A DNA stretch of 13,762 nucleotides, from assembly GCA_022794295.1 (NCBI GenBank), contig JAAWEO010000036.1, positions 1 to 13,762 of the forward strand. The letters are read 5' to 3'. The stretch is from Angelakisella sp. GTDB lineage: Bacteria > Bacillota > Clostridia > Oscillospirales > Ruminococcaceae. Positions 6,028 through 13,089 of the stretch are shown here, piece by piece. Position numbers and translations under genes: made by a program. The notes under the pieces were generated by a model that ran no database searches, was not told the origin of the DNA, and saw only the letters and a program-made list of their open reading frames with translations. Within the stretch, counting starts at the first letter, position 1. Every line of letters starts with the position of its first letter.

Positions 6028-7218
6028 ATGGAACTGACAATTTCCCAGCGGATGGCGGCAATGCAGCCCTCGGCCATTCGGGAGATCTTCAAGAACATGG
6101 CAGACCCTTCCATCGTTCCCTTTGCCGGGGGGAATCCCTCCCCCGAGGCCTTTCCTGTGAAGGAGCTGCAAAACATTTCCCGGATCGTCTTTGAAAACAA
6201 TCCGGTGACCGCTTTGCAATACTCGGTCACCGAGGGCTACCCCCAGCTGCGGGAAGCGGCAAAGCAGTTCGCCAACGGCCGGGAACCCGGTCTTTCCCAC
6301 CCGGGGGATGGCATCATTATCACCAGCGGGGCCCAGCAGGCCATCGACCTGGCGGCCAAGTGCCTCACCGACGAGGGGGACACCATCCTTTGCGAGGATC
6401 CCTCCTTCATCGGCGCCCTGAACGCCTTCCGCACCTGCCGGGTCCACCTGGCCGGGGTGCCGGTGGAGGCGGACGGCATCTCCCTACAGGGGCTGGAGGA
6501 TGCCATCAAAGCCAACCCCAGGGCAAAGCTTCTTTACATCATCCCCAATTTCCAGAACCCCACCGGGGTCACCCTTTCCCGGGAGAAGCGCCAGGCGGTA
6601 TATGACCTTTGCCTGCGCCATGGTGTCGCCATCCTGGAGGACAACCCCTACGGCGACCTGCGCTTTTCCGGCAGCCATGTCCCGGCCATCAAAACCCTGG
6701 ATACCCAGGGTATCGTCTGCTACTGCGGCACCTTCAGCAAGATCATCTCCCCCGGCCTTCGGGTGGGCTATGCCATTGCCCCCCAGGCCCTTTTGGACAA
6801 AATGGTGGTAGCCAAGCAGTGCAGCGATGTTCACACCACCGTTCTCAGCCAGATCATCTGCTGCCAGTTCCTCCAGTCCTGCAATATGGCAGGGCACCTT
6901 TCTACTCTGCAAAAGCTGTACCGGGGGAAATGCAGCCTGATGGTCCAGGGAATGCGCCAGCATATGGCCAAGGCGGAATTTACCGTCCCCGAGGGCGGCT
7001 TCTTCCTTTGGTGTGTCCTGCCCAAAGCCGTGGACCCGATGGCCTTTGTGAAAGCCGCCGGAGAGGCCAAGGTGGCGGTGGTCCCGGGGTCCACCTTTCT
7101 GCCGGATGAAACCGCCCCCTGTACCGCGGTGCGCCTGAATTTCTCCGCCCCCAGCAACCAGCAGATCACCAACGGCATCGAGCGCCTGGGCAAGGTCCTG
7201 GATGCCTTTGTGCGATAA
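6028..7218 (+). CDS. PLP-dependent class I/II aminotransferase
   Basis: A cytoplasmic fold-type I aminotransferase of 396 residues, closest in appearance to the LysN/2-aminoadipate and aromatic aminotransferase group. The MocR-type N-terminal DNA-binding domain is absent. Seen: VPFAGGNPSPEAFP near the N-terminus, SGAQQAID (cofactor phosphate region), NFQNPTGVTLS, DNPYGDLRF (Asp and Tyr that contact PLP), and the Schiff-base lysine Lys238 in GTFSKIISPGLRVGY. A C-terminal Arg in AVRLNFS would bind the substrate carboxylate. The substrate is not determinable. AAGGCGG (6013-6019) is 8 nt before this ATG; the frame extends upstream to 5974 but through the 5' stem-loop, without a binding site. trpS follows after 72 nt with no terminator between, so the two are probably cotranscribed. 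Confidence 0.88.
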   Translation: MELTISQRMAAMQPSAIREIFKNMADPSIVPFAGGNPSPEAFPVKELQNISRIVFENNPVTALQYSVTEGYPQLREAAKQFANGREPGLSHPGDGIIITSGAQQAIDLAAKCLTDEGDTILCEDPSFIGALNAFRTCRVHLAGVPVEADGISLQGLEDAIKANPRAKLLYIIPNFQNPTGVTLSREKRQAVYDLCLRHGVAILEDNPYGDLRFSGSHVPAIKTLDTQGIVCYCGTFSKIISPGLRVGYAIAPQALLDKMVVAKQCSDVHTTVLSQIICCQFLQSCNMAGHLSTLQKLYRGKCSLMVQGMRQHMAKAEFTVPEGGFFLWCVLPKAVDPMAFVKAAGEAKVAVVPGSTFLPDETAPCTAVRLNFSAPSNQQITNGIERLGKVLDAFVR

Positions 7219-7290
7219 AAAATTTTTGGGATCCCCGGCAAGGGCCTGCCCGGCCGGCCGGTGACGCTTCCCAGAAGGAGGTAATCTGTT

Positions 7291-8319
7291 ATGGAACAGA
7301 CGCCAGTCGCTCCCCAGACGGAGCGCAGAAAGATCATCTTTTCCGCTATCCAGCCCACAGGGGTCTTTACCCTGGGCAACTACATCGGGGCGGTGCGCAA
7401 CTGGCGCACCCTCCAGGATGATTACGACTGCATCTACTGCGTGGCGGATCTTCATTCCATTACGGTCCGTCAGGACCCTGCCTCCCTCCGGAGCCATACC
7501 CTGGAGGCCTATGCCCTTCTTATGGCCTGCGGCCTGGACCCGGACCGGAGCATCCTTTTTATCCAAAGCCATAACCCGGACCACGCCCAGGGGGCCTGGG
7601 TCCTGGACTGCTACACCCAGTTCGGGGAGCTGAGCCGTATGACCCAGTTCAAGGACAAATCCGCCCGGTATGCCGACAACATCAACGCCGGGCTGTTCAC
7701 CTATCCCTCCCTGATGGCCGCCGATATCCTTTTGTACCAGACCAGCTATGTCCCCGTGGGGGAGGACCAGCGCCAGCACCTGGAGATCACCCGGGACATT
7801 GCCGGGCGGTTTAACGGGGTGTACGGACCGGTCTTTACCGTCCCGGAGGCCTTTATCCCCAAGGCGGAACAGGGTGCCCGGATCATGTCCCTTCAGGACC
7901 CCACCCGGAAGATGTCCAAGTCGGACCCCAACCCCAAGGGCTGTGTCACCATCCTGGATGAACCCGGCGCCATTATGAAGAAGTTCCGCAGCGCCATTAC
8001 CGACAGCGAGGCCCGGGTCGCCCACGGCCCCGGCAAGGAGGGCATCAGCAACCTGATGGGCATTTACTCGGTCTTTACCGGCAAGGACTTCGCCGCCATC
8101 GAGGAGGAGTTTGCCGGCAAGGGCTACGGGGACTTTAAGACCGCTGTGGGCGAGGCAGTGGTCCAGGGTCTGGAGCCCATCCAGCGCCGGTACAAGGAGC
8201 TGATGGCCGACAAGGCCTACCTGGAGGAATGCTACCGCCGGGGTGCCCAGCAGGCCATGAACCTCAGCCGCAGGACCCTGGAAAAGATGTACAAGAAGAT
8301 CGGCTTCCTTCACGCCTGA
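7291..8319 (+). CDS. trpS: Tryptophan--tRNA ligase (TrpRS)
   Basis: A class I aminoacyl-tRNA synthetase that charges tRNA-Trp in the cytoplasm. The first signature is in the variant form PTGVFTLGNYIGAV (22-35; TLGN in place of HIGH), and the second is KMSKS (207-211). SMAADILLYQ-like PSLMAADILLYQTSYVPVGEDQRQHLEITRDIA is the typical TrpRS dimer and tryptophan pocket region. The length of 342 is usual for bacterial TrpRS. AGAAGGAGGT (7273-7282) is a near-perfect ribosome binding site 8 nt before ATG. No T-box leader is present in the 72-nt gap before it, so control must come from the shared upstream promoter. A bidirectional terminator follows. Confidence 0.96.
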   Translation: MEQTPVAPQTERRKIIFSAIQPTGVFTLGNYIGAVRNWRTLQDDYDCIYCVADLHSITVRQDPASLRSHTLEAYALLMACGLDPDRSILFIQSHNPDHAQGAWVLDCYTQFGELSRMTQFKDKSARYADNINAGLFTYPSLMAADILLYQTSYVPVGEDQRQHLEITRDIAGRFNGVYGPVFTVPEAFIPKAEQGARIMSLQDPTRKMSKSDPNPKGCVTILDEPGAIMKKFRSAITDSEARVAHGPGKEGISNLMGIYSVFTGKDFAAIEEEFAGKGYGDFKTAVGEAVVQGLEPIQRRYKELMADKAYLEECYRRGAQQAMNLSRRTLEKMYKKIGFLHA

Positions 8320-8345
8320 CGCCCACGCCCAGGACCGGACAGCCA

Positions 8346-8379
8346 AAAGCACCGCCGCCCAAAGGGCCAGCGGTGCTTT
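8346..8379. terminator. Bidirectional terminator between trpS and the Rrf2-type gene
   Basis: AAAGCACCGC (8346-8355) pairs perfectly with GCGGTGCTTT (8370-8379), and an inner GCCC-AAA-GGGC extends the hairpin. Short A/T runs flank it on both sides. It sits 27 nt after the trpS stop and 1 nt past the stop codon of the convergent minus-strand gene, so it can serve both. Confidence 0.8.
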
Positions 8380-8380
8380 G

Positions 8381-8782
8381 TTATGTGTCAGAGAATTTTA
8401 CCTCGCTTAGCTTTTCCCGAACGATCTCGGAGATCTCGGCATACACCTTCTGGAACCGGCAGACGCCGCAGGCATCCTTGTTGCGGTTGCAGTGGTAGTC
8501 GCTTTGGCTGAGGCATCGGGCCAGGGAATAGGGCCCCTCCACCGTTTCGATTACGTCACAAAGGGATATTTCCCCCGGGGAGCGGGCCAGCTCGTACCCC
8601 CCCTTGGTGCCCTTGTAGGAGCTCACCAGGCCACCGGTCACCAGCTTACGCAAAATCTTCAGGGAAAAGCGCAAGGTAACCCCTGTTTCCTCGGCAATGC
8701 GCTTTGCGTCCACCCGTTCCTTGTTCTGGGCAAGGCAGTGGACGATCCGCACCGCGTAGTCCGATTCCAGGGTGATGTGCAT
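8381..8782 (-). CDS. Rrf2 family transcriptional regulator with cysteine cluster
   Basis: A 133-residue winged-helix regulator of the Rrf2 family (IscR, NsrR, CymR, RsrR). HITLESDYAVRIVHCLA at the N-terminus, VDAKRIAEETGVTLRFSLKILRKLVTGGLVSSYKGTKGGYELAR (24-67) with the helix-turn-helix and the KGGY wing, then a dimer helix. Four cysteines, Cys90, Cys98, Cys105 and Cys108, lie where IscR and NsrR bind a [2Fe-2S] or [4Fe-4S] cluster, so it is probably a redox, NO or iron-sulfur sensor. The fourth cysteine is extra compared with the usual three. Its own promoter overlaps two dyads and suggests autoregulation. No iscS/iscU genes are adjacent. The binding site GGGAGGGAAGGG is purine-rich but poorly defined. 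Confidence 0.9.
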   Translation of the reverse strand: MHITLESDYAVRIVHCLAQNKERVDAKRIAEETGVTLRFSLKILRKLVTGGLVSSYKGTKGGYELARSPGEISLCDVIETVEGPYSLARCLSQSDYHCNRNKDACGVCRFQKVYAEISEIVREKLSEVKFSDT

Positions 8783-8812
8783 GGTCTTCCCTTCCCTCCC
8801 TTATTGCCTATT

Positions 8813-8849
8813 CTATAGAAAGTATAGCCCCCGGGGGACAAATTGTCAA
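8813..8849 (-). promoter_or_regulatory. Promoter and candidate operator of the Rrf2-type gene
   Basis: On the minus strand TTGACA (8849-8844) and TATACT (8826-8821) are separated by 17 bp. CTATACTTTCTATAG (8827-8813) is an inverted repeat with 5-bp arms covering the -10 and start region. CCCCCGGGGG (8828-8837) is a perfect palindrome in the spacer, and TTCTATAGAA (8811-8820) is another. One of these may be an autoregulatory operator; which one is not decidable. Confidence 0.75.
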
Positions 8850-8858
8850 GGCTCCCGG

Positions 8859-8907
8859 CCAAAAGCCAGGGCCGCACCGATCACCGGGTGCGGCCCTCTG
8901 CTTTTGG
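8859..8907 (-). terminator. Terminator of the uracil/xanthine permease gene
   Basis: AGGGCCGCACC (8868-8878) pairs perfectly with GGTGCGGCCCT (8887-8897), and CCAAAAGC (8859-8866) extends the stem by pairing with GCTTTTGG (8900-8907) across a small internal loop. It begins 18 nt after the minus-strand stop codon. The terminal T-run is short (TTTT). Confidence 0.85.
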
Positions 8908-8925
8908 GGATCAGGTGGATCCTCT

Positions 8926-10266
8926 TTAATATCTGCCGAAATTTACCGGATCGTCCCGAACCAGGTCACGGGCAAAGTCGTAATCGTTGCCGGGAAGGAT
9001 GGCGTTGAGGACGATGCCCAGAATGGCAGCAATAGCCAGACCGGACAGGCTGATGGTCAGAGTTGCACTCTGGTAAAGGACAAGCCCCCCCACGCTGTTA
9101 AAGCCCAGGGCAGAGACCAGGATCACCGCGGCGATGATCAGGTTTCGGGAGTTGGTGAAATCCACCTGGTTTTCTACCACATTGCGCACCCCGATGGCGG
9201 AGATCATCCCGTACAGGATCAGGCTGATGCCGCCGATAATGGCGGTGGGAATGGTGTTGACAATGGCATCAAACTTGGGGCTTACCGAAAGGACAATGGC
9301 TACCACAGCGGCGATGCGGATGACCTTGGGGTCATAGACCTTGGTGAGTGCCAAAACACCGGTGTTTTCGCCATAGGTGGTGTTGGCGGGACCGCCGAAG
9401 AAGCCTGCCAGGGCGGTGGCAAGGCCATCTCCCAGCAGGGTTCTTGCCAGGCCGGGCTTGGCGATAAAGTTCTGGCCCACTGTGGCGGAGATGGCAGCCA
9501 TGTCCCCAATGTGCTCCATCATGGCGGCCAGGGCGATGGGCATAATGGTGAGGATGGCGCCGATATCAAACTTTGCCATAGCGGAGGCGTGGATGGGCGA
9601 ACCGAAAAGATCCGCTTGGGCGATGGGGGCAAAATCCACTTGGTTTGTCACCAGGGCCAGGGCGTAGGAGCCCAGCACCCCCAGCAGAATGGGGATGATC
9701 TTTACCATCCCCTTGCCCCAAATGTTGCAGACGATGATGATGGTAAGGGCAGCTACCGCAAGAAACCAGTTGGTGCTGGCATTGGCAATGGCGGAGGGGG
9801 CCAGGATCAGGCCAATGGAGATAATAATGGGGCCGGTGACCACAGGGGGGAAGAAGCGCATCACCTTGCTGACCCCGAACAGATGGATCAGCCCTGCTAC
9901 CACAACATACACCAAACCGGCGGCCATAACACCGCCGCAGGCATAGGGGAGCATTTCGGTGTTGGGAACGGTAAGCTCCCCGCTGGCGTCGGCCAGCTTG
10001 GGGGCCACAATGGCAAAGCCCCCCAGGAAGGCGAAGGAGCTCCCCAGAAAGGCGGGGACCCGGCCGCCGGTGATGAAGTGGAACAGCAGGGTCCCAAGGC
10101 CCGCCATCAGCAGGGTGGTGCTGACACTAAGGCCGGTAATAAGGGGGACCAGCACGGTGGCACCGAACATGGCAAAAACGTGCTGAAAGCCCAGCACCAG
10201 CATTTTGGGGGTGCCCAGGGTGCGGGCGTCATAGATGCCCTGGCCTGTCTGGTTCTCGTTGGACAT
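8926..10266 (-). CDS. uraA: Uracil/xanthine permease, NCS2 family
   Basis: A nucleobase:proton symporter of the NCS2 family, 446 residues, with about 14 membrane segments. LGFQHVFAMFGATVLVPLITGL and GSSFAFLGGF match the conserved first and third segments. MMEHIGDMAAIS and NTTYGENTGVLALTKV hold Glu251 and Glu300, spaced 49 residues apart exactly like Glu241 and Glu290 that bind uracil in E. coli UraA. At the UraA His245 position there is Asp255. A uracil permease (UraA/PyrP) is most likely; xanthine or another base cannot be excluded. The start is ATG 10266 with AAAGGAGG (10281-10274) 7 nt before it; GTG 10287 lies upstream of that site. The long leader with leader ORF and terminator indicates attenuation control, which suits a pyrimidine salvage gene. 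Confidence 0.9.
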   Translation of the reverse strand: MSNENQTGQGIYDARTLGTPKMLVLGFQHVFAMFGATVLVPLITGLSVSTTLLMAGLGTLLFHFITGGRVPAFLGSSFAFLGGFAIVAPKLADASGELTVPNTEMLPYACGGVMAAGLVYVVVAGLIHLFGVSKVMRFFPPVVTGPIIISIGLILAPSAIANASTNWFLAVAALTIIIVCNIWGKGMVKIIPILLGVLGSYALALVTNQVDFAPIAQADLFGSPIHASAMAKFDIGAILTIMPIALAAMMEHIGDMAAISATVGQNFIAKPGLARTLLGDGLATALAGFFGGPANTTYGENTGVLALTKVYDPKVIRIAAVVAIVLSVSPKFDAIVNTIPTAIIGGISLILYGMISAIGVRNVVENQVDFTNSRNLIIAAVILVSALGFNSVGGLVLYQSATLTISLSGLAIAAILGIVLNAILPGNDYDFARDLVRDDPVNFGRY

Positions 10267-10298
10267 GGAAAAACCTCCTTTACACACACCTCCGGCTC

Positions 10299-10346
10299 AA
10301 AAAAAGGAGGCACCGGCGGCCCCGGAGGGGGAAACGCCAATACCTC
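10299..10346 (-). terminator. Attenuator (intrinsic terminator) in the uraA leader
   Basis: On the minus strand GAGGTATTGGCG (10346-10335) pairs over all 12 positions, including three G-U pairs, with CGCCGGTGCCTC (10318-10307). An inner CCCC-TCC-GGGG stem fills the loop, and seven T follow (10305-10299). It lies between the promoter and the uraA start, so it would end transcription early. Its first stem base is the G of the leader ORF's TAG stop. Confidence 0.85.
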
Positions 10347-10432
10347 TAAAAAAGAACCGGAGGAAAGGGGGAGGGGAAATAAAGGGAACTGCTCTGCCCC
10401 GGCGCCAGTCGAAAATCCATTTGAATACCCAC
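10346..10432 (-). CDS. 28-residue leader peptide of the uraA attenuator
   Basis: The frame begins at GTG 10432 with AAGGAGGGG (10447-10439) 6 nt before it, about 50 nt after the predicted transcript start, and ends with TAG at 10348-10346. The N-terminal half is VGIQMDFRLAPGQSS; the C-terminal half is rich in Phe, Pro, Ser and Leu (SLYFPSPFPPVLF). The last 13 sense codons (10387-10349) contain 36 pyrimidines in 39 nt, 19 of them T. A ribosome stopping at TAG would cover the 5' arm of the terminator. This is the arrangement of the E. coli pyrBI leader (44-residue PyrL). The frame is also open further upstream, but only this start has a ribosome binding site. Confidence 0.6.
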   Translation of the reverse strand: MGIQMDFRLAPGQSSSLYFPSPFPPVLF

Positions 10433-10456
10433 GCCGCACCCCTCCTTACGTTCCTG

Positions 10457-10476
10457 CCGGGCAAGTACCTGCCCGG
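10457..10476 (-). promoter_or_regulatory. 5' hairpin of the uraA leader
   Basis: CCGGGCA pairs with TGCCCGG (7 bp, 10457-10463 with 10470-10476, 6-nt loop) directly after the predicted transcript start and before the leader ORF's ribosome binding site. It could be a pause hairpin or protect the 5' end; the sequence does not decide. Confidence 0.5.
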
Positions 10477-10487
10477 TTATCCCTGCT

Positions 10488-10516
10488 ATTATACCCAAGG
10501 AGCCGGAATTTGTAAA
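10488..10516 (-). promoter_or_regulatory. Promoter of the uraA leader transcript
   Basis: On the minus strand TTTACA (10516-10511) and a perfect TATAAT (10493-10488) are separated by 17 bp. Transcription would start near 10481, giving a leader of about 215 nt. Confidence 0.8.
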
Positions 10517-10588
10517 GAGGGGCCGGGGGAGGATTTTGGAGAATTTGCGGGAAGAAATTTGGCAAAATTGCCAGGGCATGTCCCATGG

Positions 10589-12898
10589 TCAGGTCGCGTT
10601 TACCAGGCGGCAGCAAAGCACCGTAATATCGTCCTCCCGCCCGTCGTCTCGCCGCAGGCGGGCCGTGGTGGCGATCTTTTTGCAGAATTCATTCAGGTCC
10701 CGTGGCTTTTCTTCCTCCGCCATTCGGGCAATCCAATCGCTCCCCTGGGTGGTGGCCCCGTCGGAAAGGAGGATCACCAGGTCCCCCAGGCCCAGGGAAA
10801 TGCTGCTTTTTTCAAAATTCACCTGGCTGAGAATCCCCGCCGGCAGGGAGTTGGAATCGATGGTGAGGCTCCGGCCATCCCGGACCACCACGGTGGGGGC
10901 AGCCCCCGCCTTGTAGATCTCCATCTGGCCGGTGTAAAGATCGATGCGGACGCCATCCACTGTGGCAAGGCTTTCCTCCCCGCTTTTCACCGCCAGGGCC
11001 GAATTGACCAGATGAAGGGCACTTTCACAGCTTAGTCCGGCTTCCAGCAGACGGGTGATCAGGGCAGCCGCCATGGTGGAATCCACCGCCGCCCCTCCGC
11101 CGCTGCCCATCCCGTCAGAAAGCACCAGGTGGGCGGCTCCCCCCTGGAGGGTCAGGAGGCGGTAGCTGTCCCCGCACAGCTTATTCCCGGCCGGGATCAG
11201 CTGGCAGGCTCCGTATTCAGCGGCAAAGGCGGCGTGCTCGTAAAAGGTGTACTGGGCCCAGCGCCCTCCATCGGTGAGGATGGGACAGCCGAAGCGCAGA
11301 TCGGTAATGGCGGCCAGTTCCCCCATAAGCTCTGCGGGAATGGCCCGGGTCATTTTGTACCGGGGCACTGTCACCTTTATCACCGTACGCCCCTGACGGT
11401 TCTTCCAGCATACCGCCCCTTGGGGTTCCATCCGGGCATCCAGAAAGAGCTCCTTCACCTTTGCTGCCAGCACCCGGTCCCCGGCACCGATCTCCCCAAT
11501 GGCCTCCCCTACCCCTTCCAGGGCCAGGGCCAGGCCATCAAACTGTCCGGTGACCACCGACCGGGTCCGGGAGGCCTGGAGCCGCCCTTCCTCCCGCCCC
11601 ACCCAAAGGCGGTATTCCCCGGTAAGGTAGTTGGCGATTTCCTCCCGCTTCTGGCACCGGGCCAGCCCCTCCAAAAGGTCCTCCCCGGAAAGGGGCTTCC
11701 CCTGACGGAGCTGTCCCATTCCCCGGGCAAGGGCCTTTACTGTATCCCCGTACTGCTCCTCCCAGCAGGCCAGCCGGTAAGGGCATCCCCGGCAGAGGCG
11801 CTCCCCTACCTGGTCATAAACTGCCGCCAGCTCCATACCCGAAAGATCCCCCAGGCGCCGGGCCACGTCCCTGGTAGTCTGGGAGACATCCCGGAGGGCA
11901 ACAGCCGCCGACTGGAGCTGCTCCTCCACCACCAGCTTTACCGCTTCCTCGTCTGACGCGGCGGGACGGAGAAGGGCGGCCCCCAGGCGGAACCATGGGA
12001 GGGGGACCATCAAAAAGAGGAAAGCTCCCAAGGCTACCTCAATAAAACCGGCGGCATTCCCTGCGGTCATTGCACTGATGGCCCCGTAGGTCATAAGAAA
12101 GGCCAGGGTACTGCCGGTGCGGCCGAATACGGAAAAGATCCCGGCCAGCAGTCCCCCCAGGCCGTAGACGGTAATGGCCGGGGGAAAATCCCCTGTAGCG
12201 AAGCCCACTGCCAGGCCGCACACCAACCCTGCCGAAGCGGCCAGGCCCTCGCTGCCCACCCGGGCGGCAAAGAGGACCACGGTGACCGCCACGGTCCGCC
12301 CCAGGGTGACCCCTCCCACCGAAGTGGAATCCAGCCCCATAATCAGAAGGGCCCCCAGGACGCAGAGGGCGGTGGAATCCAGGCGGTCGGCTGGTGTTTT
12401 CCGCTCCCGGAGCACCCGGACCCCTCGCTCCAGAAAGGAGGCAGAGGCTGTTCCCATCACCACCTGGGTCCCCCACATTACCACGTCATAAATCAGGGGA
12501 CTTTTATACAAAAGCGGGGCCACCCCGGTAAGGAACACGGTGCCTCCGGCCAGGGCAGGGCCCATCCAGGGGGGATGCTTTTCCCAGCGGAGCCCCAGGG
12601 TCCAGCGGGTCAGTGCGGTAAGCAGAAGAGCCCCCACCAAAGGAAAGCTGCCCCCCATACCGTTTCCCAAAAGATACCCCAGGATCCCTCCCACGGCACT
12701 GGGGAGGACCAGGGGGAGGGGCATTCCTGCTGTCAGGGCCACTCCGAAGGGGGCACTTCCGCCCAAGATTTTTCCCATAGAGAGGACCAGACCTATGGCA
12801 CCCCAACAGAGGCAAAGTGCGGGGTAGCTTTGTTCTCGGAGAGCGGCTGCCAGGCGTTCCCGGCCTCGCAGGCCTGTAATTTCCGTTGACCGGCTCAT
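10589..12898 (-). CDS. spoIIE: Stage II sporulation protein E (serine phosphatase)
   Basis: A membrane-bound PP2C-type phosphatase that dephosphorylates the anti-anti-sigma factor SpoIIAA and so activates sigma-F in the forespore; it also acts in polar septation. The protein has 769 residues against 827 in B. subtilis. Roughly residues 25-300 hold about ten hydrophobic segments, a central linker region follows (about 310-540, with a Cys-rich CRGCPYRLACWEEQYG), then the phosphatase domain. Metal-binding aspartates are visible: Asp577 in CGDSY, Asp595 in LSDGMGSGG, Asp713 in LLSDGATTQG, and Asp756-Asp757 in EDDITVL. I chose ATG 12898 because AAGGAGGT (12911-12904) lies 5 nt before it; the frame runs to 12943 without a site. 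The gene is complete, so the organism is expected to form spores. No clear terminator follows it before the uraA promoter. Confidence 0.95.
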   Translation of the reverse strand: MSRSTEITGLRGRERLAAALREQSYPALCLCWGAIGLVLSMGKILGGSAPFGVALTAGMPLPLVLPSAVGGILGYLLGNGMGGSFPLVGALLLTALTRWTLGLRWEKHPPWMGPALAGGTVFLTGVAPLLYKSPLIYDVVMWGTQVVMGTASASFLERGVRVLRERKTPADRLDSTALCVLGALLIMGLDSTSVGGVTLGRTVAVTVVLFAARVGSEGLAASAGLVCGLAVGFATGDFPPAITVYGLGGLLAGIFSVFGRTGSTLAFLMTYGAISAMTAGNAAGFIEVALGAFLFLMVPLPWFRLGAALLRPAASDEEAVKLVVEEQLQSAAVALRDVSQTTRDVARRLGDLSGMELAAVYDQVGERLCRGCPYRLACWEEQYGDTVKALARGMGQLRQGKPLSGEDLLEGLARCQKREEIANYLTGEYRLWVGREEGRLQASRTRSVVTGQFDGLALALEGVGEAIGEIGAGDRVLAAKVKELFLDARMEPQGAVCWKNRQGRTVIKVTVPRYKMTRAIPAELMGELAAITDLRFGCPILTDGGRWAQYTFYEHAAFAAEYGACQLIPAGNKLCGDSYRLLTLQGGAAHLVLSDGMGSGGGAAVDSTMAAALITRLLEAGLSCESALHLVNSALAVKSGEESLATVDGVRIDLYTGQMEIYKAGAAPTVVVRDGRSLTIDSNSLPAGILSQVNFEKSSISLGLGDLVILLSDGATTQGSDWIARMAEEEKPRDLNEFCKKIATTARLRRDDGREDDITVLCCRLVNAT

Positions 12899-12945
12899 AT
12901 TAGACCTCCTTACTGCATTTCGGGGGTGAAATGTCAGTTCCATTT

Positions 12946-12971
12946 TGTATAAAAAATTAGTTTTTGTCGGA
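12946..12971 (-). promoter_or_regulatory. Candidate Spo0A-dependent promoter of spoIIE
   Basis: On the minus strand TATACA (12951-12946) is a plausible -10, with no recognisable -35 at 17 bp. In that place lies TCCGACA, which on the plus strand reads TTTTGTCGGA (12962-12971), 6 of 7 to the Spo0A box TGTCGAA. A 0A box overlapping a poor -35 is the layout of the Spo0A-activated spoIIE and spoIIG promoters of B. subtilis. The transcript would start about 41 nt before ATG. Confidence 0.4.
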
Positions 12972-13043
12972 TATGTAATATTTCTATCCTGATGGGAATA
13001 AGCTGAACGGGGTCTTTTTTATCATAATCCACTGGGGGAAAGG

Positions 13044-13074
13044 ATTTTGTCGGAAGGGCGTATCCGCACAAAAT
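13044..13074. repeat. Inverted repeat upstream of spoIIE
   Basis: ATTTTGTCGGA (13044-13054) pairs with TCCGCACAAAAT (13063-13074) with one bulged base and an 8-nt loop. The TTTTGTCGGA in it also occurs at 12962-12971. No T-run follows, so its role is unclear. Confidence 0.55.
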
Positions 13075-13089
13075 TGTCTCGTGCGGCTC

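Noticed and set aside
7219..7290. Possible T-box or attenuator before trpS
   Set aside because: The 72-nt gap is too short for a T-box; I see neither the T-box sequence nor a terminator with a T-run.
6484..8352. 622-codon minus-strand open frame opposite the aminotransferase and trpS
   Set aside because: It spans two real genes and their gap, has antisense-like composition and matches no family I recognise.
10266..10481. PyrR-binding site or a purine/other riboswitch in the uraA leader
   Set aside because: No PyrR-type conserved loop sequence and no recognisable aptamer; the leader is explained by leader ORF plus terminator.
10544..10588. Terminator after spoIIE (GGCAA/TTGCC at 10561-10572)
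   Set aside because: The stem is only 4-5 bp with an unsuitable loop and short T-run; not strong enough to call.
9511..11956. Plus-strand open frames opposite uraA and spoIIE (9511-10515, 10235-11035, 11129-11956)
   Set aside because: Antisense shadows of well-supported genes; they also run through the uraA promoter and attenuator.
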